In this document: piece by piece, positions 8,476 through 17,809 of the stretch
Layout: each line of letters starts with the position of its first letter
Position numbering within the stretch: position 1 is the stretch's first letter
Assembly: GCA_035765775.1 (NCBI GenBank)
Contig: DASTWV010000059.1
Coordinates: forward strand, 1-64,000
Direction of reading: 5' to 3'
Length of the DNA stretch: 64,000 bases
Source: Actinomycetota bacterium
Lineage (GTDB): Bacteria > Actinomycetota > CADDZG01 > JAHWKV01 > JAOPZY01
Program-made: the position numbers and the translations under genes
The notes under the pieces: generated by a model
The model's input: the letters and a program-made list of their open reading frames with translations, nothing else
Database searches by the model: none
What the model was told of the DNA's origin: nothing

Positions 8476-10458
8476 CTACAGCGTATAGATGCTTCGCATC
8501 ACTTCAGCAATGGTAGTGATGTCTTGGTACACGAGGCGGAGCGCCTCGGTGCGCAGGGGCCGCATGCCTTGGCGGATCGCCATCGAGCGCAACTCCTCAT
8601 GACTGGCGTCCTTGACGATTAGATTCTTCATCTCATCGCTGATCTTGAGCAATTCGTAGGCGCCGATACGCTCCTGGTAGCCGGTCTGCGAGCAGAAGTT
8701 GCAGCCCTCTCCATGCCAGAACTGCGCTTTCGGCGGACCGCCGGCATCCTTGTAGAAGGCGATTTCGTCCGGGCTCGGGTCATAAGCGGTCTTGCAGACG
8801 GGGCAGATTCGCCGGAGAAGCCGCTGGCCAACGACCCCGATGACAGAGGAGGAGATCAGGAACGACTCGATCCCCATATCGAGGAACCGGTGCAGCGCCG
8901 CGGCCGCGTCGGTGGCATGGAGCGACGACATCACCAAGTGCCCTGTTAGTGCAGACTGCACAGCGATCCGGGCGGTCTCAGCATCCCGGATCTCGCCGAC
9001 CAAGATGACATCCGGGTCCTGCCGAAGGATGGATTTAAGGCCGTTGGCGAAGGTGATGCCCGCCTGCTCCCTGATCGCGATCTGGTTGATCGACGGGAAG
9101 ATGTACTCGACCGGGTCCTCGATCGTCATGATGTTCCGCTCGGAGTTGTTTACCTCGTTCAGCGAGGCGTACAGCGTGGTGGTCTTGCCACTCCCTGTGG
9201 GACCGGTGCAGATGAGCATCCCGAACGGGGAACGAAGCAGTTTGGAGTAGTCGGCCGTGACCTCAGGGTCCATGCCCAGGTCGCCCAGGCGGTAGAGCTG
9301 CTTGGACTTGTCCAGCAGCCGAAGAACTGCCTTCTCGCCCCAGATGGTGGCCGTCGTGGCCACCCGGATGTCCACCTGGCGGCCGTCGATGTTCATCGCG
9401 ATCTGGCCGTCCTGTGACTTCTGGCGCTCGACGATGTTCATCGACGCCATGATCTTGAGACGGCTGACCACCGCCGGCCCCATCGTGGGCGGGAGGGCCA
9501 GAACGTCGTGCAGCGCACCATCGATGCGGTACCGGATCCGCAGGCGATCCTCCTGAGGCTCGATGTGGATGTCGGAGGCCCGGTCCCGCAGGCCTTGAGT
9601 GATCATGAGGTTCACGACCTTGACCACTGGGGCGTCGTCGGTAACCGCCTGCTGCAGGTTCGGGGCCTCAACCTTGCGGGAGAGCTCGGTAGCCTGGAAG
9701 GCCTCGATCTGCGACTGGACTCCACTCAGTGCCCGGTAGGAGTTGTCGATCGCCCGGCGCACCTCGGATGCAGGGGCCAGTAGGAGCCCGACCCGAACAC
9801 CGGCTGCCTTCGTGAGCTCGGCATGGACCTCGGCGCTTACGTCGGCGACGGCCACCTCGAGTCCGTTCTCGGACAGGCGGAGCGGGATCGCCCCTACGCC
9901 CCGGGCGACGGTCTCCGGGAGCTTGCGCAGTGCCTCGGGCTCCGGGGTCATGGTGCGCAGATCGGCGATCGGGATGCGCAATTGCTCGGCCAGCACGCCG
10001 GTGAGGGCACGCTCATCGATGAAGCCCATCTCCATCAGCAGGGCGCCCAGGCGCTTGCCCGAGGCCGACTGCTGGAGCAACGTCTCCTGAAGTTGGGTGT
10101 TGGTCAGCAGCTGGCGCTGCAGCAGGAGCTCACCGAGGCGGGGCCGGCCGGAGACGGCAGGTGGGTGTGAGGGGGCCTGGGGGGCCGAAGGGGTCTGAGC
10201 GGGCGGCTGGTGCGGGGGCGGCGCGGCGCCGGCCCTGCCGTGGTGGTGCCCGTCGGCTCGGGGACCGTCCTGGGGGCGAGGCGAGGAGGCCGGGGGCTTC
10301 CCGTTGCCTCCCGGGCTCGCTGGAGGTCGCGGCGGGAGGGTCCCGGTGCGATTCCCGGCATTGGCGGGGTTCATCGCAGGGCGTGGCGGCAACGTCCCCG
10401 GCGGCGACGCCGGGGGTGGTCCAGATCCTTTGTTTCCCTTATCACCCTTCTTAAACAT
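8476..10458 (-). CDS. pilB: Type IV pilus assembly ATPase PilB
   Basis: 660 residues from ATG 10458 (MFKKGDKGNKG). Residues 1-105 are a Pro/Gly/Arg-rich, probably disordered extension, longer than in standard PilB. An MshEN/GSPII_E_N-like domain follows (about 105-240), beginning RPRLGELLLQRQLLTNTQLQ; such domains often bind cyclic-di-GMP. The ATPase core has Walker A GPTGSGKT at 419-426, then Asp box, DVILVGEIRD and GHLVMSSLHATDA. A C-terminal tetracysteine zinc motif (CPVCKT and CNFC) is characteristic of PilB/GspE rather than PilT. It drives pilus extension with pilC, which follows directly. Confidence 0.95.
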   Translation of the reverse strand: MFKKGDKGNKGSGPPPASPPGTLPPRPAMNPANAGNRTGTLPPRPPASPGGNGKPPASSPRPQDGPRADGHHHGRAGAAPPPHQPPAQTPSAPQAPSHPPAVSGRPRLGELLLQRQLLTNTQLQETLLQQSASGKRLGALLMEMGFIDERALTGVLAEQLRIPIADLRTMTPEPEALRKLPETVARGVGAIPLRLSENGLEVAVADVSAEVHAELTKAAGVRVGLLLAPASEVRRAIDNSYRALSGVQSQIEAFQATELSRKVEAPNLQQAVTDDAPVVKVVNLMITQGLRDRASDIHIEPQEDRLRIRYRIDGALHDVLALPPTMGPAVVSRLKIMASMNIVERQKSQDGQIAMNIDGRQVDIRVATTATIWGEKAVLRLLDKSKQLYRLGDLGMDPEVTADYSKLLRSPFGMLICTGPTGSGKTTTLYASLNEVNNSERNIMTIEDPVEYIFPSINQIAIREQAGITFANGLKSILRQDPDVILVGEIRDAETARIAVQSALTGHLVMSSLHATDAAAALHRFLDMGIESFLISSSVIGVVGQRLLRRICPVCKTAYDPSPDEIAFYKDAGGPPKAQFWHGEGCNFCSQTGYQERIGAYELLKISDEMKNLIVKDASHEELRSMAIRQGMRPLRTEALRLVYQDITTIAEVMRSIYTL

Positions 10459-10852
10459 GGTCGGTACGTCTTTCACGCGGGGCCCCTCTGCTTGCCTGTG
10501 CTCTTGGCATCGGCGGAACGGGGCCGAATCTTGAAGCCCTTTTAATACTTCCTGCAGACCAATAATGCGTAGGCAATCCGGGTACCCCCGCAGGACACCG
10601 CGCCCGACCGGCGGGCCTGGTCCAGGCGAGGGCTGTGAGTCTAGATCGAATGCCATCGACGGCCGACAATGCCGCGGCCGACATGAGCGTAGCGATTTCC
10701 CCCCGATCTTCCGCTCACCCTCGGTGCTTCAAGGTGGAAATCAAGCAGCAAATGTCGCGCTTGTCAATGGTGCTGGCACCCCAAGCCCTATTGACGTTCC
10801 CTTAAGAGACCGACATTCTCTGCAGACCTCGCCATTCGCCAGGCCGCCGGCC
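10459..10852. other. 394-bp gap upstream of pilB, no gene seen
   Basis: No frame with normal codon bias is visible between the end of the proline-rich membrane protein gene and the pilB start. The pilB promoter and 5' leader should lie here. A stretch close to pilB is locally AT-richer (AAGTATTAAAAGGG on the - strand). I looked for a cyclic-di-GMP aptamer core on the - strand and did not find a convincing match. Confidence 0.5.
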
Positions 10853-13450
10853 TCAACTTATGGTCAGCGACCCCACCGAACGGCTCCCGGGCTGGCACAC
10901 CACGACCATCCGGTAGGCGCCAGCAGCCAGACCGGAGTCGAGTGCGACCGTCTCCTGGGCGGTACCGGTCTGGTCGATCGACATCGGGACCGCGCCCGGG
11001 ATGTTCAGCGACTCGCCGTGGATCCCGAGCAGCGACAGCGTGCAGGTGGCCCCCTTCTCCGCCCCCACCTTGATCGTGACCGAGCCGCCCGGGGCGACCA
11101 CCGGAGTCAGGAACTCGATCGCCGTCGGGCCGACGATGCCGCTGGGGACAACCTGCGGGACCACCGCCTGGGCCGGGGTGGCTTTGGGATTGGTACCGGT
11201 CTGACCCGAGGCGGCAGTGTTGAAGTGCACGTTGACACCGATGGCCACCAGGGCCCCGACCACGCTGAGCGCAGCCACCACATATAAGGGGCGCACCCGG
11301 CGCAGCGATGGAGGGCCTTTGACGACCGGGGCCTCGCTCGGAGCCGGTCGGGGGGTGACGGCACGGGGGGACCGTCGGGGCCTCTGCTCGATCTCCTCTT
11401 CGGGTGCCGCGCCTGGGGCTGGGAGCTGCCGCGGCGGCCAGACCACCGAGGTGGTGTGCTCGCGGAAGATGGCCTTGGCGGGCGCCCCCGCTGGCTGCAC
11501 CTGCGGCCGAGCGGGCGGCACTGGCTGGCGGTACTCGATGGGGGCTGGTGCGGGCGGCGAAGGCACCGCGGCCGGCCTGGCCGCCGAATCCCCGGTGAGC
11601 CAGGGGTTCTCTGGGGCGGCGGTCTGCGCAGGGGGGCTGGAGGGAGCCGGGGGCAGGGGGTCGAGCCACAGCGGCTGCGGGCTTGAACCCGAGGCGGCCG
11701 TGGCCCTGCTTGCCGCCACCGACGGCGGTACCGGGTCCCAGACCCAGGCAGGTGTCGGGACGGGCGCGGCCCAGGAGGCATCGGGTGCCGGCTCCGGGTC
11801 CGCCCCGGGAGCGGGCGCCTCAGCCGCAGCCTCGGGCGGAGCCGGCGGCGCCGGCTGCGCCTCGGGGGACGGCGGCGCAACCCGGTCGGGGAACGGATCC
11901 CAGCGGGGAGGCTTCGCAGGCTGCTCGCTCTCGGGGACCGCCCATCCCGGCAGGTGGAGCGCCTCAGGCTCCTGAGCAGGCGTCTGCGGGGGCTCGGGCG
12001 CTGATGGTGCAGTTGGCTCAGGAACGTAGGGGGTGGGCGTCAGGGCGGCGGGTTCGGCCGGAGGCGGGGCGAAACTCGTGGAGGGCGGCGGCGCATACGC
12101 CACGGGCACCTCCGGCGCCCTGGACGGGGCAGGGGTTGCGGGGGGAGACGTCCACAAGTCTGGGACGGGAGCAGTGGACGGCGGCGCCGCATATGCAGCC
12201 GGCTGCTCCGGTGGCCTTCCCTCGACGGGCGGTGGGAGCGGCGGCCCCCAGAGGTCCGGAGTTGGAGGCGCCGACGGCGGGGGCGCATAGGCAGCGGGCG
12301 CCTCGGGCACCCTGGGGGCAACAGGAGTCGGTGCGGACCCCCAGAGGTCCGGGGCGGGCGCGGTGGACAGGGGAGGGGCATAGGCAGCCGGCTGCTCCGG
12401 AGACTTGGGCTCGGCCCGGGCGGGCGGGCTGGACCCCCAGACGTCCGTAACGGGCGGAGCGGGAACCGGCGAAGAGACGGGCGCACGCGGCGGGGCAGGG
12501 GCTGCCGGCGCTGATCCCCAAAGGTCCGGGGCGGGAGCCATCGAAGGGGGCGGCGCATACGCAGCCGGCTCCTCGGGCACCGCGGGCCCGATGGGCGCGG
12601 GCGGGGCGGACCCCCAGACGTCAGGGGCGGGCGGCCTCGGCATGGGAGCCGGGGCGGCCGGCCGGGGGACCGCAACTCCCCCGTCGGGCGACCACACCGG
12701 GATCGGCGGAGCATCGCCGCTGGCCGGGGATGCGCTCGGGGCGCTGAGAGCCATCCAGGACCGCAGGCTCTGCGCCGGCGGCTTCGCCGGACCGGTCGCC
12801 TCGGCAGGCTGGGCGGAGATCTTGGGCCGCTCGGGAAAGGCCTCGGTGGGGCCTGCCCCCCGCGGGACGACCCGGGGCGGCGGGTCGGAGCGGCGCCGCT
12901 TCGACTGCGGCCGGGTCTCGCCCGGGCGGACCCACGACCCGCCCGGCGGCGGCGTCGGCCATCCCGGTGCGGGCGTCGGCCAGTTGGCCCCCAGCTGCGG
13001 GCGCTCGGGTGGGGCCTCCCCTTTCTTTCCTTTCTTGCGCGGCGGGGGTGCGCCCGGGGCGGTCGGCGACGACCTCGGCGAACGGGGCGGCGCAGTGACG
13101 GCCTGTGGCGGCCGGGACTGGCCGGCGGCCATCGGGCCTCCCCCGACCGACCTGCCCGCCATGGGACCTGCAGCCATCGGCCCACCTGCCATCGGCCCGC
13201 CCATCCTCGGCGGCGCTGCCACGTGGCCATTGCCGGAGGGCACCGGCGGGGCCTGGGTCGCAGACGGCACGGGTGGGGCTGGGCTGGCGTCCGGCATGGC
13301 TGGCCGCCCATCCCCGTCGGCCCCCGGGAGGCTGCGGGAGGGCCGCTCCCCACGGTTCAGCCGGCGGTTGGCGGCAATTGCCCGCCGGCGCTCGGTCTCC
13401 TCGCGCGACAGCAGGGGCGCCGTCTCCCGACGGACGGGCCCTTTAGGCAT
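10853..13450 (-). CDS. Long proline-rich, repeat-containing single-pass membrane protein next to the pilus genes
   Basis: 865 residues from ATG 13450, which has a good ribosome binding site (GGAGAGGA). Residues 1-650 are very rich in Pro and Ala. They contain repeated blocks built on AAYAPPPS (five recognisable copies) and PD[LV]WG[SP] (six copies), so this part is presumably disordered or an extended linker. One membrane helix follows near residue 725 (YVVAALSVVGALVAIGVNV). The last 120 residues form a compact extracytoplasmic domain with two cysteines (GATCTLSLLG, VVVCQPG) and a beta-rich look. No family is recognised. It lies in the pilus block upstream of pilB and downstream of the CIS locus; no PilM/N/O genes are present, so a pilus-alignment role is conceivable but unproven. 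Confidence 0.75.
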   Translation of the reverse strand: MPKGPVRRETAPLLSREETERRRAIAANRRLNRGERPSRSLPGADGDGRPAMPDASPAPPVPSATQAPPVPSGNGHVAAPPRMGGPMAGGPMAAGPMAGRSVGGGPMAAGQSRPPQAVTAPPRSPRSSPTAPGAPPPRKKGKKGEAPPERPQLGANWPTPAPGWPTPPPGGSWVRPGETRPQSKRRRSDPPPRVVPRGAGPTEAFPERPKISAQPAEATGPAKPPAQSLRSWMALSAPSASPASGDAPPIPVWSPDGGVAVPRPAAPAPMPRPPAPDVWGSAPPAPIGPAVPEEPAAYAPPPSMAPAPDLWGSAPAAPAPPRAPVSSPVPAPPVTDVWGSSPPARAEPKSPEQPAAYAPPLSTAPAPDLWGSAPTPVAPRVPEAPAAYAPPPSAPPTPDLWGPPLPPPVEGRPPEQPAAYAAPPSTAPVPDLWTSPPATPAPSRAPEVPVAYAPPPSTSFAPPPAEPAALTPTPYVPEPTAPSAPEPPQTPAQEPEALHLPGWAVPESEQPAKPPRWDPFPDRVAPPSPEAQPAPPAPPEAAAEAPAPGADPEPAPDASWAAPVPTPAWVWDPVPPSVAASRATAASGSSPQPLWLDPLPPAPSSPPAQTAAPENPWLTGDSAARPAAVPSPPAPAPIEYRQPVPPARPQVQPAGAPAKAIFREHTTSVVWPPRQLPAPGAAPEEEIEQRPRRSPRAVTPRPAPSEAPVVKGPPSLRRVRPLYVVAALSVVGALVAIGVNVHFNTAASGQTGTNPKATPAQAVVPQVVPSGIVGPTAIEFLTPVVAPGGSVTIKVGAEKGATCTLSLLGIHGESLNIPGAVPMSIDQTGTAQETVALDSGLAAGAYRMVVVCQPGSRSVGSLTIS

Positions 13451-13683
13451 CCGGCGTCCTCTCCGGCAACCCTCCGGCGGGGTGCCGGACCTGGCCGCCA
13501 CGGCCGCGTCGGTTCACATTCAGCCTGCCTGTGCCTCCTGCCACCGCCCCGCGGGCGCAGGGGTGCGCCTCCCAAGGAGCATCGGCGCAGCGACTGGCAA
13601 ACTGTAACGCTCTACCGGTCGATGTGCCCAACTTGCATCGAACCTGTCGGCTCCCTGAGTGGATGTGGGCAGCCTGGCCCACC

Positions 13684-15300
13684 CTATGACCCGAGCAGGA
13701 TCGTGCGCACCGCCTCGGCATAGGCCTTGATCTCCACCTCGCGGGCCGACCGGGCGGCGCCCCGGGCGTACTCGCCGATCTTCTTGTTGTCCGGCGGCTC
13801 GACGGTGAAGATGCTGATTCCGCGGGCGGAGGCGTAGTCGCCCAACGACACGCCCGGGTCCTTGGCACCCCCCCACCGGGCGTAGTTGGCCTTGGTCGAT
13901 GCGCCCTTGAAGTTGCCGGCGACGGAGGCGTGCGTGGCTGCGCGACCGGGCAGCGCGGCGGCTGGCTTGGACGCCCGGGCCTCGATGAGATCGGCGGCGC
14001 CGAGCGCCAGCCGCTCGTCCCGCTGGTCAGCGGCGTGCTGCAGGCCCGCCCGCCGGGAGCGCACGAGGCCGGGCGGCGCGTTGGCCTCCGAGGAGTCGGG
14101 ATTGATCCCCCGGGCCTGGGCGGCCGCATCCTCTTGGGCGGTGAGTGCCCGGGTGTCGTAGGAAACGCCAGCGGCCTTCGGGTCCCAGGTGCCGTGGATG
14201 CTGATGATCCGCTCGGGCATGAACCGCTCCATGAGGTGCAGGAGCATCACGTTCTCCCGGCGGATGTCCTTGCCGAGGGAGTCCTTCGGTGGGCTGCCCG
14301 CGTCGGCCAGCCCCATCGAGGGGCTGGGGAAATTGCGGTTGGGGTGGGCGCCGGGGCCTTCCCGGTCCCGGTAGGCGGCGTCATCGGGGAACAGGTCGGG
14401 CACGATGACCGCCGACATCTCGGGCTGGTTGCCGGGCGCCGAGAGGTCGGCGATCAGCTGCTCGGCGACCTCGACGCCCTGCACCTCGGTGCCGTGCACG
14501 CCGGCAATGACCAGCGCCCGGCGGTTGGTCCGCCCCGCCACGTAGCGCACGGTGATGCTGCGCGGCTTCGTGGAACCGGTGCCCCGCGGCCCGGCCCAGC
14601 CGGCGGTGGTCCCCAGCTCTCGGGAGCGGACCTGCTGGGCCAGCGCGATGTCCTCGGCGCGGCCGCCGAGCAGGTCGTTGATGGCCCGGTCCAGATCGGG
14701 GTCCCTGACCGCGACATCGGCCCCACTCAGCGCCGCCAGCACGCTGGTCAGGGTGGCAGGCTGGCCCGCTGCCGCCCGCACCCGGTCCGACAGGGGACTG
14801 CGCTGGATGGTGCCTGCGGGCACCACGCCGGGCGCCACCGTGCCACCGGCGACGACACGCCCGGCCTGGGCTTCGAGGGCACCAGCGACGGGACCCACCC
14901 ACCGCGGGCTGGCCGGGCCCCCACCCTGCTGGACGACGTGGGCCAGCTCGTGGGTCAGGAGCCTCTGCCCGGCCGCGGTCGAGAGGCCGGGCGAGCCGGC
15001 CCCGAAGACAATACGCGTGCCGGCGGTGTACGCCTCCGCCGCCAGCCCCTGGGCGGACCGGGCCGCCCGCTCGCCCCCGTGGATCCGCACCGCCCCGAAG
15101 TCCCACTGGAAGCGGCGCTCCATGGGCGCCCGGACGGTGGGATCCAGGGGCTGGCCGGGGGTGGCCAGGACCTCCCGTATGTCCGCGACCACGCGGGCTG
15201 CGCGGTATCGGCGAGCTAACTCGCGGGAGTTTCCCGGGGCGAATTTCGCCGGTGAATCCCCGGACTCGGTCTTGCCAACACCGAGGCTTTCTGCTAGCAT
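13684..15300 (-). CDS. DUF4157 (eCIS core) - M14 metallocarboxypeptidase-like fusion, candidate CIS cargo
   Basis: 538 residues from ATG 15300; an in-frame GTG lies at 15309 and neither has a clear ribosome binding site. The N-terminal DUF4157 domain has the hallmark order PLDPTVRAPMERRFQWDFG, VRIHGG and HELAHVVQQ (near residue 120). After a TIQRSP junction, the C-terminal half carries a full M14 peptidase set: HGTE zinc ligands (about 272-275), NRNFP (about 324-328), the third zinc ligand in ISIHGT (His about 372) and a catalytic Glu in FTVEPPD. M14 enzymes of this sort cleave C-terminal residues from peptides, often from peptidoglycan stems. DUF4157 proteins are known markers of eCIS loci and of proteins carried by the particle. 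It is separated from the operon by a hairpin, so it may have its own promoter. Confidence 0.85.
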   Translation of the reverse strand: MLAESLGVGKTESGDSPAKFAPGNSRELARRYRAARVVADIREVLATPGQPLDPTVRAPMERRFQWDFGAVRIHGGERAARSAQGLAAEAYTAGTRIVFGAGSPGLSTAAGQRLLTHELAHVVQQGGGPASPRWVGPVAGALEAQAGRVVAGGTVAPGVVPAGTIQRSPLSDRVRAAAGQPATLTSVLAALSGADVAVRDPDLDRAINDLLGGRAEDIALAQQVRSRELGTTAGWAGPRGTGSTKPRSITVRYVAGRTNRRALVIAGVHGTEVQGVEVAEQLIADLSAPGNQPEMSAVIVPDLFPDDAAYRDREGPGAHPNRNFPSPSMGLADAGSPPKDSLGKDIRRENVMLLHLMERFMPERIISIHGTWDPKAAGVSYDTRALTAQEDAAAQARGINPDSSEANAPPGLVRSRRAGLQHAADQRDERLALGAADLIEARASKPAAALPGRAATHASVAGNFKGASTKANYARWGGAKDPGVSLGDYASARGISIFTVEPPDNKKIGEYARGAARSAREVEIKAYAEAVRTILLGS

Positions 15301-15359
15301 CCGGGGCACCTAAGGTAGGGTCGCAGTGGGGTTCGAATCCCTAAACCGTTGTTCCTGCG

Positions 15360-15393
15360 AAGCGGGGGCGCCACAGAGGGCGCCCTTTCGCTT
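15360..15393 (-). terminator. GC-rich hairpin at the end of the CIS operon
   Basis: GGGCGCC (15366-15372) pairs with GGCGCCC (15379-15385) around loop ACAGAG. An outer AAGCG/CGCTT pair (15360-15364 and 15389-15393) extends it. It lies 50-80 bp beyond the stop of the last gene of the long - strand operon and before the DUF4157-M14 gene. There is no T-run on the - strand, so termination efficiency cannot be judged. Confidence 0.5.
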
Positions 15394-15442
15394 GTCTGAG
15401 CCCAAATTCGACCGCCTACCGCAGCCCCAGTCCAAGAGGCAA

Positions 15443-16240
15443 TCACCGGGCTGCCCGCAGGACGGGGTCCGGGAGGATCCAGGCCGGCTGGAGGTAGGTC
15501 TCGCCGGAGGGCGACACCAGCGGGAGGGCTGCCTCGATGAGCACCGCCACCGCCTCGCCACCCCCGGGATCGAGCCATTCGAGGGCGACCGATTCCTCCT
15601 CGCCCGGCGCCAAGGCCAGGCCGACGTCGAGCTCGGCGGCTTCCAGACCCACCAGCCGGGGCGGGAGGGCATCGGCCCGGGCGACATCAGCCCGGCTCAC
15701 GGCGGCCCCGTACGCCCGCCTCCGGGAACCGGCCTCGTCCCCCCCGAAGGCGAAGGGCTCAGCCCCCACCGAGGAGAGCCGCACCGCCACACGGGCATCG
15801 TCGGCCAGCAGGCTAAGCGACCCCCGCAACACGCGCACCGGATGGCGCCGGCCCTCGGCCACCAGCCGCTCCACCAGGCGCAGGCAGCCCTCGACCGCCG
15901 GCGGCCGGGCCAGCGCATTCCATTGCGCCTCAACCCCTTGCGCCGGCATCCCGGGCTCTGCCGGTGCCCAGACGTGGAGGTATTCGATTCCGGAATCCCG
16001 GGTCGCCGCCGGCAGCGCCTCACCGCCTCCGGGTCGCCATGTCAGGAGCTCGGCCAGATCGTCCCGGGCGATGCGCCAGGCGTAGGTCCCGATCTCATCG
16101 AAGGGGGGATGGCGGGGCCACCCGCTCGCCACCGTCAAGCGGGCGGCGCCACCGGCCCCGACGGTGAGCAGCATGAAGCTGGCCGGGGCGGTGCCGCCCT
16201 GGACCCCCCAGACGACGGGGCGCTCGGCCGAGACGAGCAC
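15443..16240 (-). CDS. Unknown protein at the end of the CIS operon
   Basis: 265 residues starting at GTG 16240, one base after the stop codon of the DUF4157 double-zincin gene, so it is certainly co-transcribed with it. The sequence looks like a soluble beta-rich protein (MLVSAERPVVWGVQGG, later LDVGLALAPGEEESVALEWLD). No signal peptide, membrane helix, cysteine pattern or catalytic motif is seen. I do not recognise the family. The position suggests an accessory or cargo-related role in the CIS. Confidence 0.75.
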   Translation of the reverse strand: MLVSAERPVVWGVQGGTAPASFMLLTVGAGGAARLTVASGWPRHPPFDEIGTYAWRIARDDLAELLTWRPGGGEALPAATRDSGIEYLHVWAPAEPGMPAQGVEAQWNALARPPAVEGCLRLVERLVAEGRRHPVRVLRGSLSLLADDARVAVRLSSVGAEPFAFGGDEAGSRRRAYGAAVSRADVARADALPPRLVGLEAAELDVGLALAPGEEESVALEWLDPGGGEAVAVLIEAALPLVSPSGETYLQPAWILPDPVLRAAR

Positions 16241-16241
16241 C

Positions 16242-17795
16242 TCAGTGCACCTCGAGGTGGAACCCGGCCTCGCCGGGCTGCAGGTTGGCGTTGAAGGTCT
16301 GCAGGACCAGCCACCCGTGGCGGAGCTCCGCCCTGCTGGTGGCCGAGTGCCTCCCCATCAGCCCGATCGCCTCCCGCCCGCCCTCTGGCGTTGGTTGGGT
16401 CTTCGTCCCGGCCGGGAGCCCCTCCTGGCTGCTGCGCCGCCGCTCGGCGGGGTCGGCGACCATGGATGCTGGGATATCCGAGGCGTGAGCCGGCAGGCCG
16501 TACTCGTCCGGGTTGCCGACCATGTGGCCGAATTCGTGCGCCACGGTGTCAGCGCTGTCGCCCACCCACCAGTGCGTGACATCCGCCCGCTGGTAGGCCG
16601 TCCCGTCGTCCACCTCAACGGTGTAATCCGGCCCCTCGGCCACGTCATGGACGAACATCGGGACGAAGACCACATCGAGGTGCGTCGTGCCGTTGGTGGC
16701 GGTGAACCTTCCGTTCCAGGCCTGCTGGATCCCGCCCCGCCACTGGGTCATCTTGGCATCGGACGGGTAGTAGGTGCCAGTGGCCGGCGGCTTCTTGACC
16801 AGCAGGATCCGCACCAGGACCCGCAGCTCCCGGCTGGTGCGCTCCAGGCTGAAGCTCACCGTGCCCCCGTAGGGCAGCAGCCGGGGCGCCCCTCCCCCGG
16901 TGGGCCGGTCGAAGTGTGCCTCGTGTGTCGTGGTGGTGATCCCGGTGGCGCTGACCCTGCGGTCGTCGAACACCGAGAGCACCCGGTCGTGGAGCGGGTT
17001 GCCCCGCAGCTGCTCGTCGAGCATCTGGCGGGTGCCGGGCACCTGGGCCTCGTCGCGCAGGTCCCGGTTCGCCCGCACCAGGTCCAGCACCCGCTGCATC
17101 TCGCCGAACGAGGTGGCCATGTAGAGCTGCGACACGTCGGCGGGCCGCAGGTTGCCGAACTTCAGGATCAGCAACACCGTCCAGTAGGCCAGCCCGCGCA
17201 GGACCCGGTGCACCTCGGCGAGGAAGGCGGTGTCGCCCAGGAGTGCCGCCTTCGTCGCCTCGCTGGTGCGCCGCAGGCGGTTGAGGAAGTCGATGGCGTC
17301 GCTGCGGCGCAGGGCCTCCAGGATGGACTCCCGCGCCTCGGCGAGATCCTCCAGGCGGTGCAGGGCCTCCTGCGGCGTCTCTTGGTAGGGGTTGGGCGCC
17401 AGCTCCGGGGGTGGCGCCGTCTGGGGCTGGCGGGCCACCTCGCGGGGGCGCGCCCCGGTGCGCTGCTCCACGACGTGGCCCAGCTCGTGGGCGAGCAGCG
17501 CCCGGCCCGCCGATGTCGCCGGAGCAAAGCGCCCGGGCCCGAAGACCACGTGCTCCCCCACCGTGAAGGCCACCGCTCCCAGGCCATCGGCCGCCGCCGC
17601 CGCCTCGGGCGACCGGTGCACCCGGACCCGGCCGAAGTCGTGGCCGAGCCGGCCCTCCAACGGGGCGCGGTCGTGCACCGCCAGCGGCTCGCCCGGCGTG
17701 CTGACCGCCGCCTCCGCCGATGCCGGCACCGGGCTGGTGCGCTCGGGGATGGCGCCAGGCCCCGGCGAGGCCGCCTCGGCATGTGCCTTCTCCAC
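16242..17795 (-). CDS. DUF4157 protein with a second metzincin-like zinc site
   Basis: 517 residues, GTG start. The N-terminal DUF4157 domain reads APLEGRLGHDFGRVRVH then HELGHVVEQRTG (HELGH at 103-107). The middle part (about 140-260) is helical. The C-terminal 200 residues contain a second zinc site HEFGHMVGNPDEYG (420-433) of the HExxHxxGxxDE type, with a possible Met-turn IGLMG near 477-481. The protein therefore carries two separate zinc-peptidase motifs. DUF4157 is the commonest eCIS-associated domain, and proteins with it are often effectors or are packed in the particle lumen. The gene lies 14 bp after the membrane protein gene and is followed by the unknown 265-residue protein. Confidence 0.85.
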   Translation of the reverse strand: MEKAHAEAASPGPGAIPERTSPVPASAEAAVSTPGEPLAVHDRAPLEGRLGHDFGRVRVHRSPEAAAAADGLGAVAFTVGEHVVFGPGRFAPATSAGRALLAHELGHVVEQRTGARPREVARQPQTAPPPELAPNPYQETPQEALHRLEDLAEARESILEALRRSDAIDFLNRLRRTSEATKAALLGDTAFLAEVHRVLRGLAYWTVLLILKFGNLRPADVSQLYMATSFGEMQRVLDLVRANRDLRDEAQVPGTRQMLDEQLRGNPLHDRVLSVFDDRRVSATGITTTTHEAHFDRPTGGGAPRLLPYGGTVSFSLERTSRELRVLVRILLVKKPPATGTYYPSDAKMTQWRGGIQQAWNGRFTATNGTTHLDVVFVPMFVHDVAEGPDYTVEVDDGTAYQRADVTHWWVGDSADTVAHEFGHMVGNPDEYGLPAHASDIPASMVADPAERRRSSQEGLPAGTKTQPTPEGGREAIGLMGRHSATSRAELRHGWLVLQTFNANLQPGEAGFHLEVH

Positions 17796-17809
17796 GCCCG
17801 CGACCCGCC

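Noticed and set aside
10459-10852. Possible riboswitch or small gene upstream of pilB
   Set aside because: No conserved aptamer core or coding signal could be recognised by eye.
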